Positions 1 to 7,024 of a stretch of DNA of 9,178 nucleotides are shown here, one piece after another; the first letter of the stretch is position 1, and the number at the start of each line of letters is the position of its first letter. Source of the DNA: an uncultured Pseudobdellovibrionaceae bacterium. GTDB lineage: Bacteria; Bdellovibrionota; Bdellovibrionia; Bdellovibrionales; JAMPXM01. Position numbers and translations under genes: made by a program. The DNA is taken from assembly GCA_934277865.1 (NCBI GenBank), contig CAKQVW010000101.1:1-9178 (forward strand). Direction: 5' to 3'. A model generated the notes under the pieces. That model did not search any database and was not told the DNA's origin. It saw nothing but the letters and a program-made list of their open reading frames with translations.

Positions 1-1048
1 TGAGAAGATGATCGCCACTCAGGCCAGTGACAACTTTGAACTGCAGGCGAGGTACTGGTTGTGGCGAAGCCTAGAAAAGCAAGATAACCCTCGCGCCAAG
101 ACAGAGGCCGATGAGATCGCCAAACGATTCCCGTTTAGCTACTACGGTCTTCGTGCAAGACTTGAAGCGGCTGGAGGGAAGATCGAATGGGGGCAGGTGA
201 ATCCCGTGGCCGTGCCGGCCAGCAAGATTCAAAATCGACTTTGGATCACGCAAGAAGAGAAGTTGAGCTTTGATCGGGCCACGGTCCTCGTGACAGCGGG
301 GTGGTTTGAGGAAGCTCAGGCGGAGCTTCGCACCTTGCCGGATCCGGTGACGCCCGAAGAAAAAGCCGTGCGTGCAAGAATTTGGGCGGCGGCGAAGAAT
401 TACCTTCTGGCTTCGCGCCTGGCGAACGAGGCGTGGGATGCGAAGTTTGAACTTCGTCGTCCCGAGCTGATGGAAGCCGCCTGGCCGAAAGAGTTCAAAG
501 ATGTTTTTGAGGCGGCCGCCAAACAGAAAAATCTGAACTCTTTGCTGACGAGAAGTCTGACGAAACAAGAAAGTGGATATGCGGTTCGTGCGGTGTCGTC
601 TTCGAATGCGTTGGGGCTGATGCAGATGATTCCGCCGACGGCACGCGAGATCGCCGATGACCTCAAGCTCGGGAAGATCAGTTTGCCCGACGACCTGTTT
701 GATCCCAATCGCAATATTCAGATGGGAACTCACTATGTGGCGAAAATGCTGAATCAGTTCAAAGGGCATGTTCCGCTGGCGCTTGCGGCTTACAACGCGG
801 GACCCACTCGTGTCGATCGTTGGATGAAGTCGCGGCCCAGTCTTGGCGGCCTCGAGTCGGTTCGATCGTCGGCTCCGGAGTTTGAGATTTGGGTGGATGA
901 GTTTCCGTTCTCGGAAACGTCCTTCTACGTGAAGGCCATTCTGAGAAATTTCTTACTTTATCAGATCGTGGAAGACGGGGTGCTGGTGGCGCAAGAGCCG
1001 CTCTGGAAGGGCGCGACCGCGACCCCTAGACCATCGTCGAGCAGATAA
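1..1048 (+). CDS. slt: Soluble lytic murein transglycosylase, Slt type (5' end outside window)
   Basis: This enzyme cleaves the MurNAc-GlcNAc bond of peptidoglycan in the periplasm, forming 1,6-anhydro-MurNAc ends. The frame is open to the left edge, so the visible ATG at 8 is probably internal. About 348 codons remain; Slt proteins are usually 600-700 residues, so roughly the first 300 are missing. Numbering from that ATG, residues 1-55 match the end of the alpha-superhelical U domain (YWLWRSLEK, then FPFSYYGLRARLE). Residues 170-320 form the catalytic SLT domain: the catalytic glutamate is E188 in TKQESGY, followed by GLMQMIPPTA (203-212), AYNAGP (261-266) and the Slt-specific EFPFSETSFYVKAIL (298-312). 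All these landmarks are intact. The last 20 residues are a poorly conserved tail. The mltD-type gene follows after 85 bases on the same strand. The family call is secure; which slt paralogue this is cannot be said. Confidence 0.93.
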   Translation, partial: EKMIATQASDNFELQARYWLWRSLEKQDNPRAKTEADEIAKRFPFSYYGLRARLEAAGGKIEWGQVNPVAVPASKIQNRLWITQEEKLSFDRATVLVTAGWFEEAQAELRTLPDPVTPEEKAVRARIWAAAKNYLLASRLANEAWDAKFELRRPELMEAAWPKEFKDVFEAAAKQKNLNSLLTRSLTKQESGYAVRAVSSSNALGLMQMIPPTAREIADDLKLGKISLPDDLFDPNRNIQMGTHYVAKMLNQFKGHVPLALAAYNAGPTRVDRWMKSRPSLGGLESVRSSAPEFEIWVDEFPFSETSFYVKAILRNFLLYQIVEDGVLVAQEPLWKGATATPRPSSSR

Positions 1049-1096
1049 ATTGCGATTTGCCGAGACCTCAGGCAAGCGGCGGGCGTGTTTTCGTTG

Positions 1097-1120
1097 CGTA
1101 TCGGGTGAGTGCCCGATACG
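1097..1120 (+). promoter_or_regulatory. Perfect 9-bp hairpin in the slt-mltD gap
   Basis: CGTATCGGG (1097-1105) and CCCGATACG (1112-1120) are exact reverse complements around a 6-base loop. The hairpin ends 13 bases before the mltD start codon. No T tract follows on either strand, so it is not a standard intrinsic terminator. It may stabilise or insulate the slt mRNA 3' end, or affect translation start on mltD, whose own ribosome site (GAAAG near 1122) is weak. Confidence 0.5.
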
Positions 1121-1133
1121 GTGAAAGAACGTC

Positions 1134-2720
1134 ATGAAGAATTCTGATTCCACGCGTCTAAATTCGATCGGTGTGACTTCGAAATCTCCACTTTCTGTGG
1201 CGGTGATCGCGGCACTTAGTTTTTCACTTTCCGCGTGCGCTTTGCGCCCCGTGCGGACCGAGGCCGGTGGTGTTGCCGGAACCGCGGTCAGGTCGGAATC
1301 GGTCCCCACGAGCGCCGCCGTCGCCACGTCGACCACATCCGAGTCGGATGCGGGGACAAGCAGCGATTTGGCGGATTCGGGTGCGGACCTTCTCGGGATC
1401 CCGCTCGAGGTCAATCGTCTGGTTCTGAAGTGGATTGACTACTTTCAGGGACCTGGTCGCCATCACATGGAAAGATACCTTTCTCGAAGCACACGATACG
1501 CTCCGATTATGAAAGAGATCCTTCGCAAAGAGGGACTGCCAGAGGATCTGATTTACATTGCCCTCATTGAATCGGGTTTTTCGTCGACGGCGCATAGCTC
1601 GGCCAATGCTGTAGGCTACTGGCAGTTTATTCGTGGTACCGGCAAGCAGTACCGACTTCGTATCGACTCGTTCGTTGATGAACGTCGTGACTTCGAACTC
1701 TCGACAGTTGCTGCAGCTGATTACTTCAAAGGACTCTACAATCTTTTTGGTGCGTGGTACCTGGCGATCGCTTCGTACAATGTCGGCGAGAATCGTGTAA
1801 AAGGTCTCGTCATGCGCAACAAGACTCGCGACTTCTGGAAACTTGCTCGCGAAAATCGCCTGCCTCAGGAAACGGTGAACTATGTTCCGAAGTTTCTGGC
1901 AGCTCGCCTGATTGCAAAAGAACCGGCGAAGTACGGCTTCACCGATGTCGAATACATGCCGCCGCTTTCGTTTGATACGGTGGCTTTTGAAGAGCCAATC
2001 GACATCCGTCGTCTAGCAAGTGAAATGAGTCTTGATTACGACGATCTTCGCGACTTGAACCCAGCCTACAAGCGTGGTGTTGCACCGATGCCGAAAAATG
2101 GCGGGAAGCTTGTGCTGCGTGTACCAAAGGGTCTTCAGGAAAAAGCGTTGGCAGCGGCGCCTGCGGCTCGGGCCAACTTGGCGACTCGCTATGTGGCGGA
2201 AGACGATTACGCCTATTACCGTGTTCGTCGCGGCGACACCATCAGTTCGATCGCAAGAAAGTTCAACGTCAGTCAGTCGCAGATCCTTCGGCTCAATCGC
2301 ATGTCGGCTCGGTCGGTGTTGTCTGTTGGCAAGCGTCTCCGAGTTCCAAGCGAAAACGTCGCGACTCTGGGGCCAAGCAAATCTTCTCAGCTCGAGCGCT
2401 CTTCGAATCGTTCGCGTCAGCCTTCGAACACGGCCGAAGAGAAACGCAAGCCACAGTCGACGAATCAGTCGACGAAGATCGCGGCACGTGATCGTTCGGT
2501 ATCAAAAGCGACGGAACGGGTGACTCAACGTGGAATTCAGGCCGCCAAAAAGCGCAATGCGCAAGCGTCTCGCCAGTTCCATGTCGTCAAACGTGGAGAG
2601 AATTTGGCGCTGATTGCGAAACGTTACGGTGTGTCGGTTCGCGAGCTAGCCTCTCACAACCGCATCAAAAAACAGTCGACCTTGTTTGTCGGCAAACGAC
2701 TTGAGATTCCCAAGTTTTAG
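1134..2720 (+). CDS. mltD: Membrane-bound lytic transglycosylase D, lipoprotein with LysM domains
   Basis: This is a peptidoglycan-cleaving lytic transglycosylase. The N-terminus is a lipoprotein signal: a basic start, hydrophobic residues 18-32 and lipobox LSAC with C35 as the predicted lipidated cysteine. A Ser/Thr/Ala-rich linker (about 40-80) follows. The SLT domain spans roughly 110-230: catalytic E146 in YIALIESGFS, then GYWQFIRGTG (161-170), DERRDFELST (182-191) and AIASYNVGEN (211-220), all typical of the MltD subfamily rather than Slt or MltC. Residues 280-332 resemble a degenerate LysM repeat. Two clear LysM domains bind glycan: 361-404 (YYRVRRGDTISSIARKF) and 482-526 (FHVVKRGENLALIAKRY), separated by a basic, Ser/Gln-rich linker. 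The total of 528 residues is somewhat longer than E. coli MltD. The ATG at 1134 is chosen because it gives a complete lipoprotein signal. The enzyme should be tethered to a membrane, probably the outer one. Confidence 0.94.
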   Translation: MKNSDSTRLNSIGVTSKSPLSVAVIAALSFSLSACALRPVRTEAGGVAGTAVRSESVPTSAAVATSTTSESDAGTSSDLADSGADLLGIPLEVNRLVLKWIDYFQGPGRHHMERYLSRSTRYAPIMKEILRKEGLPEDLIYIALIESGFSSTAHSSANAVGYWQFIRGTGKQYRLRIDSFVDERRDFELSTVAAADYFKGLYNLFGAWYLAIASYNVGENRVKGLVMRNKTRDFWKLARENRLPQETVNYVPKFLAARLIAKEPAKYGFTDVEYMPPLSFDTVAFEEPIDIRRLASEMSLDYDDLRDLNPAYKRGVAPMPKNGGKLVLRVPKGLQEKALAAAPAARANLATRYVAEDDYAYYRVRRGDTISSIARKFNVSQSQILRLNRMSARSVLSVGKRLRVPSENVATLGPSKSSQLERSSNRSRQPSNTAEEKRKPQSTNQSTKIAARDRSVSKATERVTQRGIQAAKKRNAQASRQFHVVKRGENLALIAKRYGVSVRELASHNRIKKQSTLFVGKRLEIPKF

Positions 2721-2723
2721 TCC

Positions 2724-2746
2724 GGTGTCTCATTTTGAGAGACATC
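2724..2746 (+). terminator. Weak possible terminator after mltD
   Basis: GGTGTCTC (2724-2731) can pair with GAGACATC (2739-2746), with one G-U pair and a 7-base loop, starting 4 bases after the mltD stop. The following bases (TCTAATCAATTGTT) are only moderately T-rich, so termination here would be inefficient at best. Confidence 0.3.
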
Positions 2747-2819
2747 TCTAATCAATTGTTAAAACCACAAGCGAAGCCTCTTGAACCGTGAGACGATTTG
2801 ATCGTCGGGGAAGGTCAAG

Positions 2820-4310
2820 ATGGGTTCTAATTATCGGACGGGTTTGGCCGCGATCGCGGTGGTTGTTTTTCTATTCACGAGTCAGCAAGCGGAAGCCACC
2901 AGCAAACGGCGGCATTTCGAGAATCGCCGAACGGCCGAGGAGTATGTTCATTCCCTGGTTCGAGCGCGCGAGTTTTTAAACGCCCTTGGCTTGACGGAGA
3001 TCGTCGCCAACGGTGCGGCCCAGGACAAACTCAACTCGGAGTTTGTTTTTCTTCCGACAAAACTAGAGTCTCCAGGTCTCAAGTATGCGCTCGTGGATTC
3101 ACGTCTGAAATTGAATCCGCAAGATGTCGGAAGAGTTCTCAAACATTCTAGTGGCAGTATCGGTGTGCAGCTTGCGACAGACTCTTTAAGCGGCCATCAG
3201 CAGATTGCCATTCATTTGGTCGGCTTTGAGGCTGGCGAAGTGGCATCGGCGTTGGCGAGCTATCAGGCCATGTATCTCTCCTCGGCGGTCACAAAATCCG
3301 CGGGAGGTCGTGCTCCAGCCTCGGAAGTCAGATCGGGAACCGGTGGTTCAAACGTGCAGTCGGTCGCCAGTGCTGACGATCGATCGGCGGCCGAGCAGGT
3401 GTGGAGCTCGTTTCGTGCGTGTGGCGGCGGTATCGTTCGCGGATTTAATCAGATCGTGTTGTATCCGGTGTACGCTCTCAACTCGGCTTGGGTTTATGTG
3501 TTTGGTGATGCTCTTGGTATCGGCAAAGTTGACGACGCTCAGTTTGCCAAGGATCCCGTACAAGCCGTTTTTGCGAGCGACAAAAAACGATACCGAAGCG
3601 CTTTCTCCCAAGGCTGGGAGGAGTACTGGTCGCGTGAAAAGAAGGCGGCCAATGCCGTCGTGGATGGGTTTCGTGAATACAAGACGATTCTCGCCAAGGG
3701 GTATCATGGATACGTGGGGATGAGTGCTGAAGAAAAGTCCGCTTTTAATTGCGCGCTAACATCTGGTCTCGGTACAGCGGCTTTGGCCAAGGTTGCAACT
3801 CAAGCGTCGGTCAAAGTGGCGCAAGCAAGTGCCGCGACTCAAGAAGTGGCGGTGGCGACGCAGGCAAGTCGTGTTGTGGAGGCTCCTGCTGGAGTGGCCG
3901 CTCGGCAGCGAGCCGCGACTCGCGAAGTTCCGCGTCAACCAGCAGAACCTCCGTCCATCAAAGGCCTCGAAGTGCGCGAGATCGCGAACTCTCCAGATGG
4001 GATCAATGTTCCACCCGACGACTTGATGAAGATATATGGCAAATTTGATCCGTCGAAAGTTAAACGTGCACCGGAACCGCCCAAGCCACCAGCAGGGGCT
4101 GTCGCAACAGGGAAACGTTATTCGGCAATACTGGATGTCGGAGACGGCAATAAAATGCCGGTTCAATTCGAAGTTCTGACGAGTCCAAGTCCTCGAGGCT
4201 TCGTGCAGATCCGCTATGAAAACCCGCTCCATCGTGGTCAATTGACGGAGCGTTCGATTCGCTGGGGAGAGCTAGAGGTTTCGCCGGGATTTCGTGAAAT
4301 CAATCCCTAA
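2820..4310 (+). CDS. Exported protein of unknown function with Cys-bounded helical core
   Basis: I do not recognise a named family. The ATG at 2820 is preceded by GGGGAAGG (2807-2814), a good ribosome site, and opens a Sec signal peptide: R6, hydrophobic 8-20, probable cleavage after AEA (24-26). Residues 30-155 look like a globular alpha/beta domain. Residues 160-190 are a Ser/Gly-rich linker. The middle, about 192-320, starts at FRACGGGIVRGFNQI (C201) and ends at SAFNCALTSGLGTAAL (C311); its only two cysteines bound a helical, aromatic-rich stretch (WVYVFGD, DPVQAVFASDKKRY, GWEEYW). Residues 320-370 are an Ala/Val/Gln-rich linker in which ATQAS occurs twice. A Pro-rich segment (about 371-425) leads to a small C-terminal beta-rich domain (432-496). 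The layout of signal, core, linker and C-terminal module suggests a modular periplasmic or secreted protein. It lies 99 bases after mltD, so co-transcription is possible, and it converges on the decayed gene at 4346. Confidence 0.85.
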   Translation: MGSNYRTGLAAIAVVVFLFTSQQAEATSKRRHFENRRTAEEYVHSLVRAREFLNALGLTEIVANGAAQDKLNSEFVFLPTKLESPGLKYALVDSRLKLNPQDVGRVLKHSSGSIGVQLATDSLSGHQQIAIHLVGFEAGEVASALASYQAMYLSSAVTKSAGGRAPASEVRSGTGGSNVQSVASADDRSAAEQVWSSFRACGGGIVRGFNQIVLYPVYALNSAWVYVFGDALGIGKVDDAQFAKDPVQAVFASDKKRYRSAFSQGWEEYWSREKKAANAVVDGFREYKTILAKGYHGYVGMSAEEKSAFNCALTSGLGTAALAKVATQASVKVAQASAATQEVAVATQASRVVEAPAGVAARQRAATREVPRQPAEPPSIKGLEVREIANSPDGINVPPDDLMKIYGKFDPSKVKRAPEPPKPPAGAVATGKRYSAILDVGDGNKMPVQFEVLTSPSPRGFVQIRYENPLHRGQLTERSIRWGELEVSPGFREINP

Positions 4311-4345
4311 TTGTTCGAGGCCTTTTCTCTTCCACATGTTTTAGA

Positions 4346-5616
4346 TCAATACTTAGGACAGCTCGAGACGAACGGCTCTAAGCCCCATCGCTGTGCAATC
4401 GTAGCGTGTGGATCTGAGACAAGTTTCTTGTTGAGAGCCAGATCGTGCAACTCAGCCAAAGACATTGGCCGCTGCGGACCTCCACCCGTCTGTCGGTTAA
4501 CATCACACCATTGAATCACGCGCTCTTCCATTTCTGGAGTTCGGTTATGCGCAATAATGTGTTCAAGCATTTGCTTCGTCTCACTATTGTGGCGCTCGTA
4601 ACCGGGAATGGAAACAAGGTCGTGGAGTTGATGGAAGTATTCGGTTAGACGTCTGTCACGAGTCGGGGTTGAGTATTCGTCATACTCGGCAGCTGTGAAA
4701 CAGGGAGATTTCTGTTCTCTTGTCTGTTTGATCTGTTTGATTCGTGCGGCGAAGTAACCTCGGTTAATCGCTTCGCCACGATCCCATGACGAATAGCAAA
4801 CAAGTAACAGCGAGCGACTAAGTCTTTCGTCGATGGTTTCGACGCGTGTCGCGAGTCGGCTCTGTACCCAATCATAGAACTTCAGGCCATTCTCACGAAG
4901 CTCATTCACCTTTTCGAATTGCTCGAGGCTGTAGTGAGGGAGTGCCGTTGGGATTTTGGAATACATCTGCGGCTGTTTGAATCGGCGGAACCCGTCGACA
5001 TTTTTTTTATTTCTGATTTTGAGGTCACCAGGGATGTAGTTGGGGAAAGCTTCCACGCGTGTCATGACGCGAGCTTCCCGAGGGACTGTGGACGACTGAA
5101 TTATGGTGATACCTCCGTCGGTCACGTCAATAACGGCATAAACATGCGTTCAAGTACATCGTTCCCGGAGTAACAGCCTCGCGGGAAATCTCTATAGGAT
5201 AGGTATCGTCGGAGAGCGTTGTCGTATTCGTGATGTCCATCACGTTTTTCATGAAGGCACGGAAGCGCGCTCGCGGGTCTTGAATAGCGTCATACCGCGA
5301 GGTCTCATTTGAAAGAAACCCGCCTCCCGATCGGATGACAAACGGAAGTTAATTCTCGAAGGCGTAGATCATACGCATGCCGTAGACCGCGTCTGCACAG
5401 TCCGTTGAAACATTGGGATAGGCGCCAGTGCGCCAGAAAATTTCCGGATTAAATTTTGTTTTCACCCATTCTGCATAGGCATTTTCATCATGCTCGGTCC
5501 ATTCATGGTCGTGTTGCCAGACAGCAGCCTGTCCGATGCTCAAGGTAAAAAAAAGTGAAGAGGCCGACGGCCATTGGTGCGGCTTTGCATTTTAAGAAGA
5601 GGTTTGAGAATTTCAT
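4346..5616 (-). pseudogene. Decayed gene for an exported Cys/His-motif protein, three lesions
   Basis: Reading the minus strand from ATG 5616 gives a signal peptide (MKFSNLFLKCKAAPMAVGLF) that runs out of frame at a T8 tract (5554-5547). One T fewer joins it smoothly to the next frame, which continues TLSIGQAAVWQHDHEW and holds STDCADAVYGMRMIYAFEN. A TAA stop (5351-5349) then interrupts it, but the same frame continues with LPFVIRSGGGFLSNETSRYD up to EISREAVTPGTMYL. A further net +1 shift between 5152 and 5127 moves into the last frame, THVYAVIDVTDGG, which stays open for more than 250 codons to the stop at 4346. That last block has a GTG at 5125 but no sensible beginning of its own. The DCAD cysteine and the later PGTMYL-HVYAVIDV segment resemble the Cys and His blocks of papain-fold or NlpC/P60-like cell-wall enzymes; that link is from memory and tentative. 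The whole would be about 420 residues. The reconstruction is solid; the function is not known. Confidence 0.8.
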
Positions 5617-5630
5617 GTGCGGAAAGGTCT

Positions 5631-5660
5631 CATATCCCGCACAGAAACTCTAGATGTCAA
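5631..5660 (-). promoter_or_regulatory. Possible sigma70-type promoter of the decayed gene
   Basis: On the minus strand a perfect TTGACA (5660-5655) is followed after 18 bases by GATATG (5636-5631), which matches the -10 consensus at only 3 of 6 positions. The ATG at 5616 lies 14 bases beyond. The -35 overlaps the T tract that may end dps transcription. Confidence 0.35.
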
Positions 5661-5692
5661 AAAAGTGAACAGTAGGAAGTTTACACTTCCTA
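5659..5692 (-). terminator. Probable dps terminator hairpin
   Basis: TAGGAAGT and ACTTCCTA (5673-5680 and 5685-5692) are perfect 8-bp arms around a 4-base loop, 15 bases after the dps stop. On the minus strand a T6 tract (5664-5659) follows, but only after an 8-base gap, which is atypical for an intrinsic terminator. The hairpin is certain; its terminating role is inferred from position. Confidence 0.5.
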
Positions 5693-5707
5693 GCAGGCGA
5701 CATTTAT

Positions 5708-6184
5708 TTATTGTTCGAGGCTTCTTAGCATCCACGCGGTTTTTTCGTGGATTTGCAGACGTTGTGTGAGTAGGTCGGCCGTTGTTTCGTCGGACGATTT
5801 TTCCGCCAGCGGGAAGATCGAGCGCGCTGTGCGAATCACAGACTCTTGCGCTTCGACCAGATTGCGAATCATCACTTGCGCCGAAGGAACGTCGGCATCT
5901 TCTTTGATCGTCGTGAGTTTCGCGTATTGGCTGTACGTGCCCGGAGCGGGAAATCCAAGCGCACGGATTCGCTCGGCAATGGCATCCACCGCAAGCGCGA
6001 GTTCATTGTATTGGCCTTCAAACATCAGGTGCAGAGTTTGAAACATCGGGCCTGTGACGTTCCAGTGATAGTTGTGCGTTTTCAGATAGAGTGTGTAGGT
6101 GTCGGCCAAGAGGCGCGACAGACCTTGGGCTAGCTCTTTGCGATCGGCTTCTGAGATTCCAATATTGATCGGTGTGTTTCCCAT
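5708..6184 (-). CDS. dps: Dps family ferritin-like DNA-protection protein
   Basis: Dps forms a 12-subunit cage that oxidises Fe(II), using hydrogen peroxide, and stores the iron, protecting DNA from oxidative damage. The 158 residues are close to the family norm. The ferroxidase residues sit at family spacing: H40 in THNYHWNVTGPMF, H52 in TLHLMFEGQY, then D67 and E71 in AVDAIAERIRALG, the same 12/15/4 spacing as H51, H63, D78 and E82 of E. coli Dps. The signature LADTYTLYLKTHNYHWNVTG spans 26-45 and PGTYSQYAKL 81-90. The start is the ATG at 6184, not an upstream codon at 6217, because GAGGAGG lies six bases before it. The N-terminus is short and lacks the lysine-rich tail that binds DNA in E. 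coli, so DNA binding is uncertain. The gene is divergent from the 6301-6999 gene and separated by a hairpin from the decayed gene downstream. Confidence 0.96.
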   Translation of the reverse strand: MGNTPINIGISEADRKELAQGLSRLLADTYTLYLKTHNYHWNVTGPMFQTLHLMFEGQYNELALAVDAIAERIRALGFPAPGTYSQYAKLTTIKEDADVPSAQVMIRNLVEAQESVIRTARSIFPLAEKSSDETTADLLTQRLQIHEKTAWMLRSLEQ

Positions 6185-6190
6185 AAGTGT

Positions 6191-6197
6191 CCTCCTC
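6191..6197 (-). promoter_or_regulatory. Strong Shine-Dalgarno site deciding the dps start
   Basis: GAGGAGG on the minus strand ends six bases before ATG 6184. It is the best ribosome site in the window and fixes the start, ruling out the 11-residue longer version. It suggests high Dps expression. Confidence 0.85.
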
Positions 6198-6246
6198 GAC
6201 AAGGGATAAGGCTTCATGGAAGAGAGTACTCGAACGAGTCGAAGAC

Positions 6247-6273
6247 GTGAAATTGATAGTGCTAATTGTCACA
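6247..6273. promoter_or_regulatory. Imperfect inverted repeat, partly Fur-box-like, between divergent genes
   Basis: GTGAAATT (6247-6254) and AATTGTCAC (6264-6272) are inverted arms with one unpaired base. Overlapping them, GATAGTGCTAAT (6255-6266) matches two tandem GATAAT hexamers of the E. coli Fur consensus at 10 of 12 positions, but the third inverted hexamer fits poorly (12 of 19 overall, counted by eye). The site lies about 70 bases before dps and about 28 before the plus-strand gene, where an operator would act. Its identity is unproven. Confidence 0.3.
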
Positions 6274-6300
6274 TCGAGATTTACGATGATTGAGGGCGTT

Positions 6301-6999
6301 ATGCCCGGAGGGCCTATGAGCCGAAGCACTGCCTTGGGGTTTGTATCAAGTGCGTTATCTCTTCTGACGATCATCACATTTTCCGAGCTGTCATCAGCGC
6401 AAAAGAAAACGGAAGCTGCGTGGCGAACGCTCACGCTTGAGCGACTAAGCGAGCTTTCCGACACCTCCCAGCCGCTGTTTCGAGATACGACCACCGGAAA
6501 AACGATCGTGCTGCGATGTCAGGATGAGGGTTGGGGCACGGTGAGTCTTGAACGTGTGCGGGGACGTTTTGCTTTGGATCAGGAGCTGGGCTTAAAGACG
6601 TGGCCCGAAGTTGAAAAGGCATTGAAAGAGCAAAAAGAGGCGTACTTAAAAAGTAATCGCCTTCGTGCGCGTGAGATTTTTGTGATGGATGAAAGTGGTC
6701 CTAAACATCCTCGTGATGATCTGGCGTTTTTTGGTGATGCCGAGAAGGGGTTTCGCTTTAAGTTCGGTAAGTTTGATGAGTGCTCGAAGGTCGACACGGA
6801 CTCGATGAAGTCGGGAGAAATCTGCCAAGTCGTTTTAGAAGTGAAGGATGGCGCAAAAAAATCGGGTGCCAGTGGTTTTGCTCGCTTCAAGTCGGTTTCG
6901 TGCAAAGCCAAGTCCGAAGTGCCGGCCTCTCCCGACGAGGCGGCAGCGAAAACATCAGGATCTGGATCCAATCCTAAAAAGCAGCAGGTGACGAGATAA
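6301..6999 (+). CDS. Small exported protein of unknown function, four cysteines
   Basis: I do not recognise this family. The start is uncertain between ATGs at 6301 (GAGGG four bases upstream) and 6316 (GGAGGG three bases upstream); 6286 is also in frame. All keep the Sec signal peptide: SRSTALGFVSSALSLLTIIT, then FSELSSA with likely cleavage after the final Ala (residue 33 from 6301). The mature part of about 200 residues has four cysteines (C73, C161, C175, C201), enough for two disulfides, which fits a periplasmic or secreted location. Residues 100-125 form a charged helix (VEKALKEQKEAYLKSNRLRA). The region 140-200 alternates charged and hydrophobic residues like a beta domain (FGDAEKGFRFKFGKFDEC). 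The last 30 residues are a Ser/Gly/Lys-rich disordered tail. The gene is divergent from dps, and its TAA overlaps the T tract of the minus-strand terminator. Confidence 0.82.
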   Translation: MPGGPMSRSTALGFVSSALSLLTIITFSELSSAQKKTEAAWRTLTLERLSELSDTSQPLFRDTTTGKTIVLRCQDEGWGTVSLERVRGRFALDQELGLKTWPEVEKALKEQKEAYLKSNRLRAREIFVMDESGPKHPRDDLAFFGDAEKGFRFKFGKFDECSKVDTDSMKSGEICQVVLEVKDGAKKSGASGFARFKSVSCKAKSEVPASPDEAAAKTSGSGSNPKKQQVTR

Positions 7000-7024
7000 A
7001 AAAACCCGCCGTGGGGCAGGCGGG
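6998..7024 (-). terminator. Strong intrinsic terminator of the c-di-GMP riboswitch RNA
   Basis: On the minus strand CCCGCC (7024-7019), an 8-base loop and GGCGGG (7010-7005) form a perfect GC stem followed directly by seven Ts (7004-6998). This is a textbook intrinsic terminator for minus-strand transcription. The T tract includes the last two bases of the stop codon of the convergent gene. On the plus strand no T tract follows. Confidence 0.85.

Noticed and set aside
71..769. A 232-codon minus-strand open frame
   Set aside because: It lies wholly inside the well-supported slt coding sequence on the other strand, and its translation is arginine-rich with no domain; it is a shadow frame.
5127..5152. 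Programmed ribosomal frameshifting joining the two frames of the broken gene
   Set aside because: No slippery heptamer was seen here, and the upstream TAA and T8 frameshift would remain unexplained; decay is simpler.
5657..6184. The riboswitch controlling dps on the same strand
   Set aside because: Dps lies more than 800 bases beyond a strong terminator and an intervening opposite-strand gene, so cis control is not plausible.
6185..6217. An 11-residue longer N-terminus for Dps
   Set aside because: The strong GAGGAGG at 6197-6191 is placed for ATG 6184, and the Dps homology begins after that codon.
6018..6494. A 158-codon minus-strand open frame bridging dps and its divergent neighbour
   Set aside because: It overlaps the dps start in another frame and the 6301-6999 gene on the opposite strand, and shows no recognisable protein character.
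6998..7024. Terminator for the plus-strand gene 6301-6999
   Set aside because: On the plus strand the stem is preceded by As and followed by a purine-rich run without Ts, so only minus-strand termination is supported.
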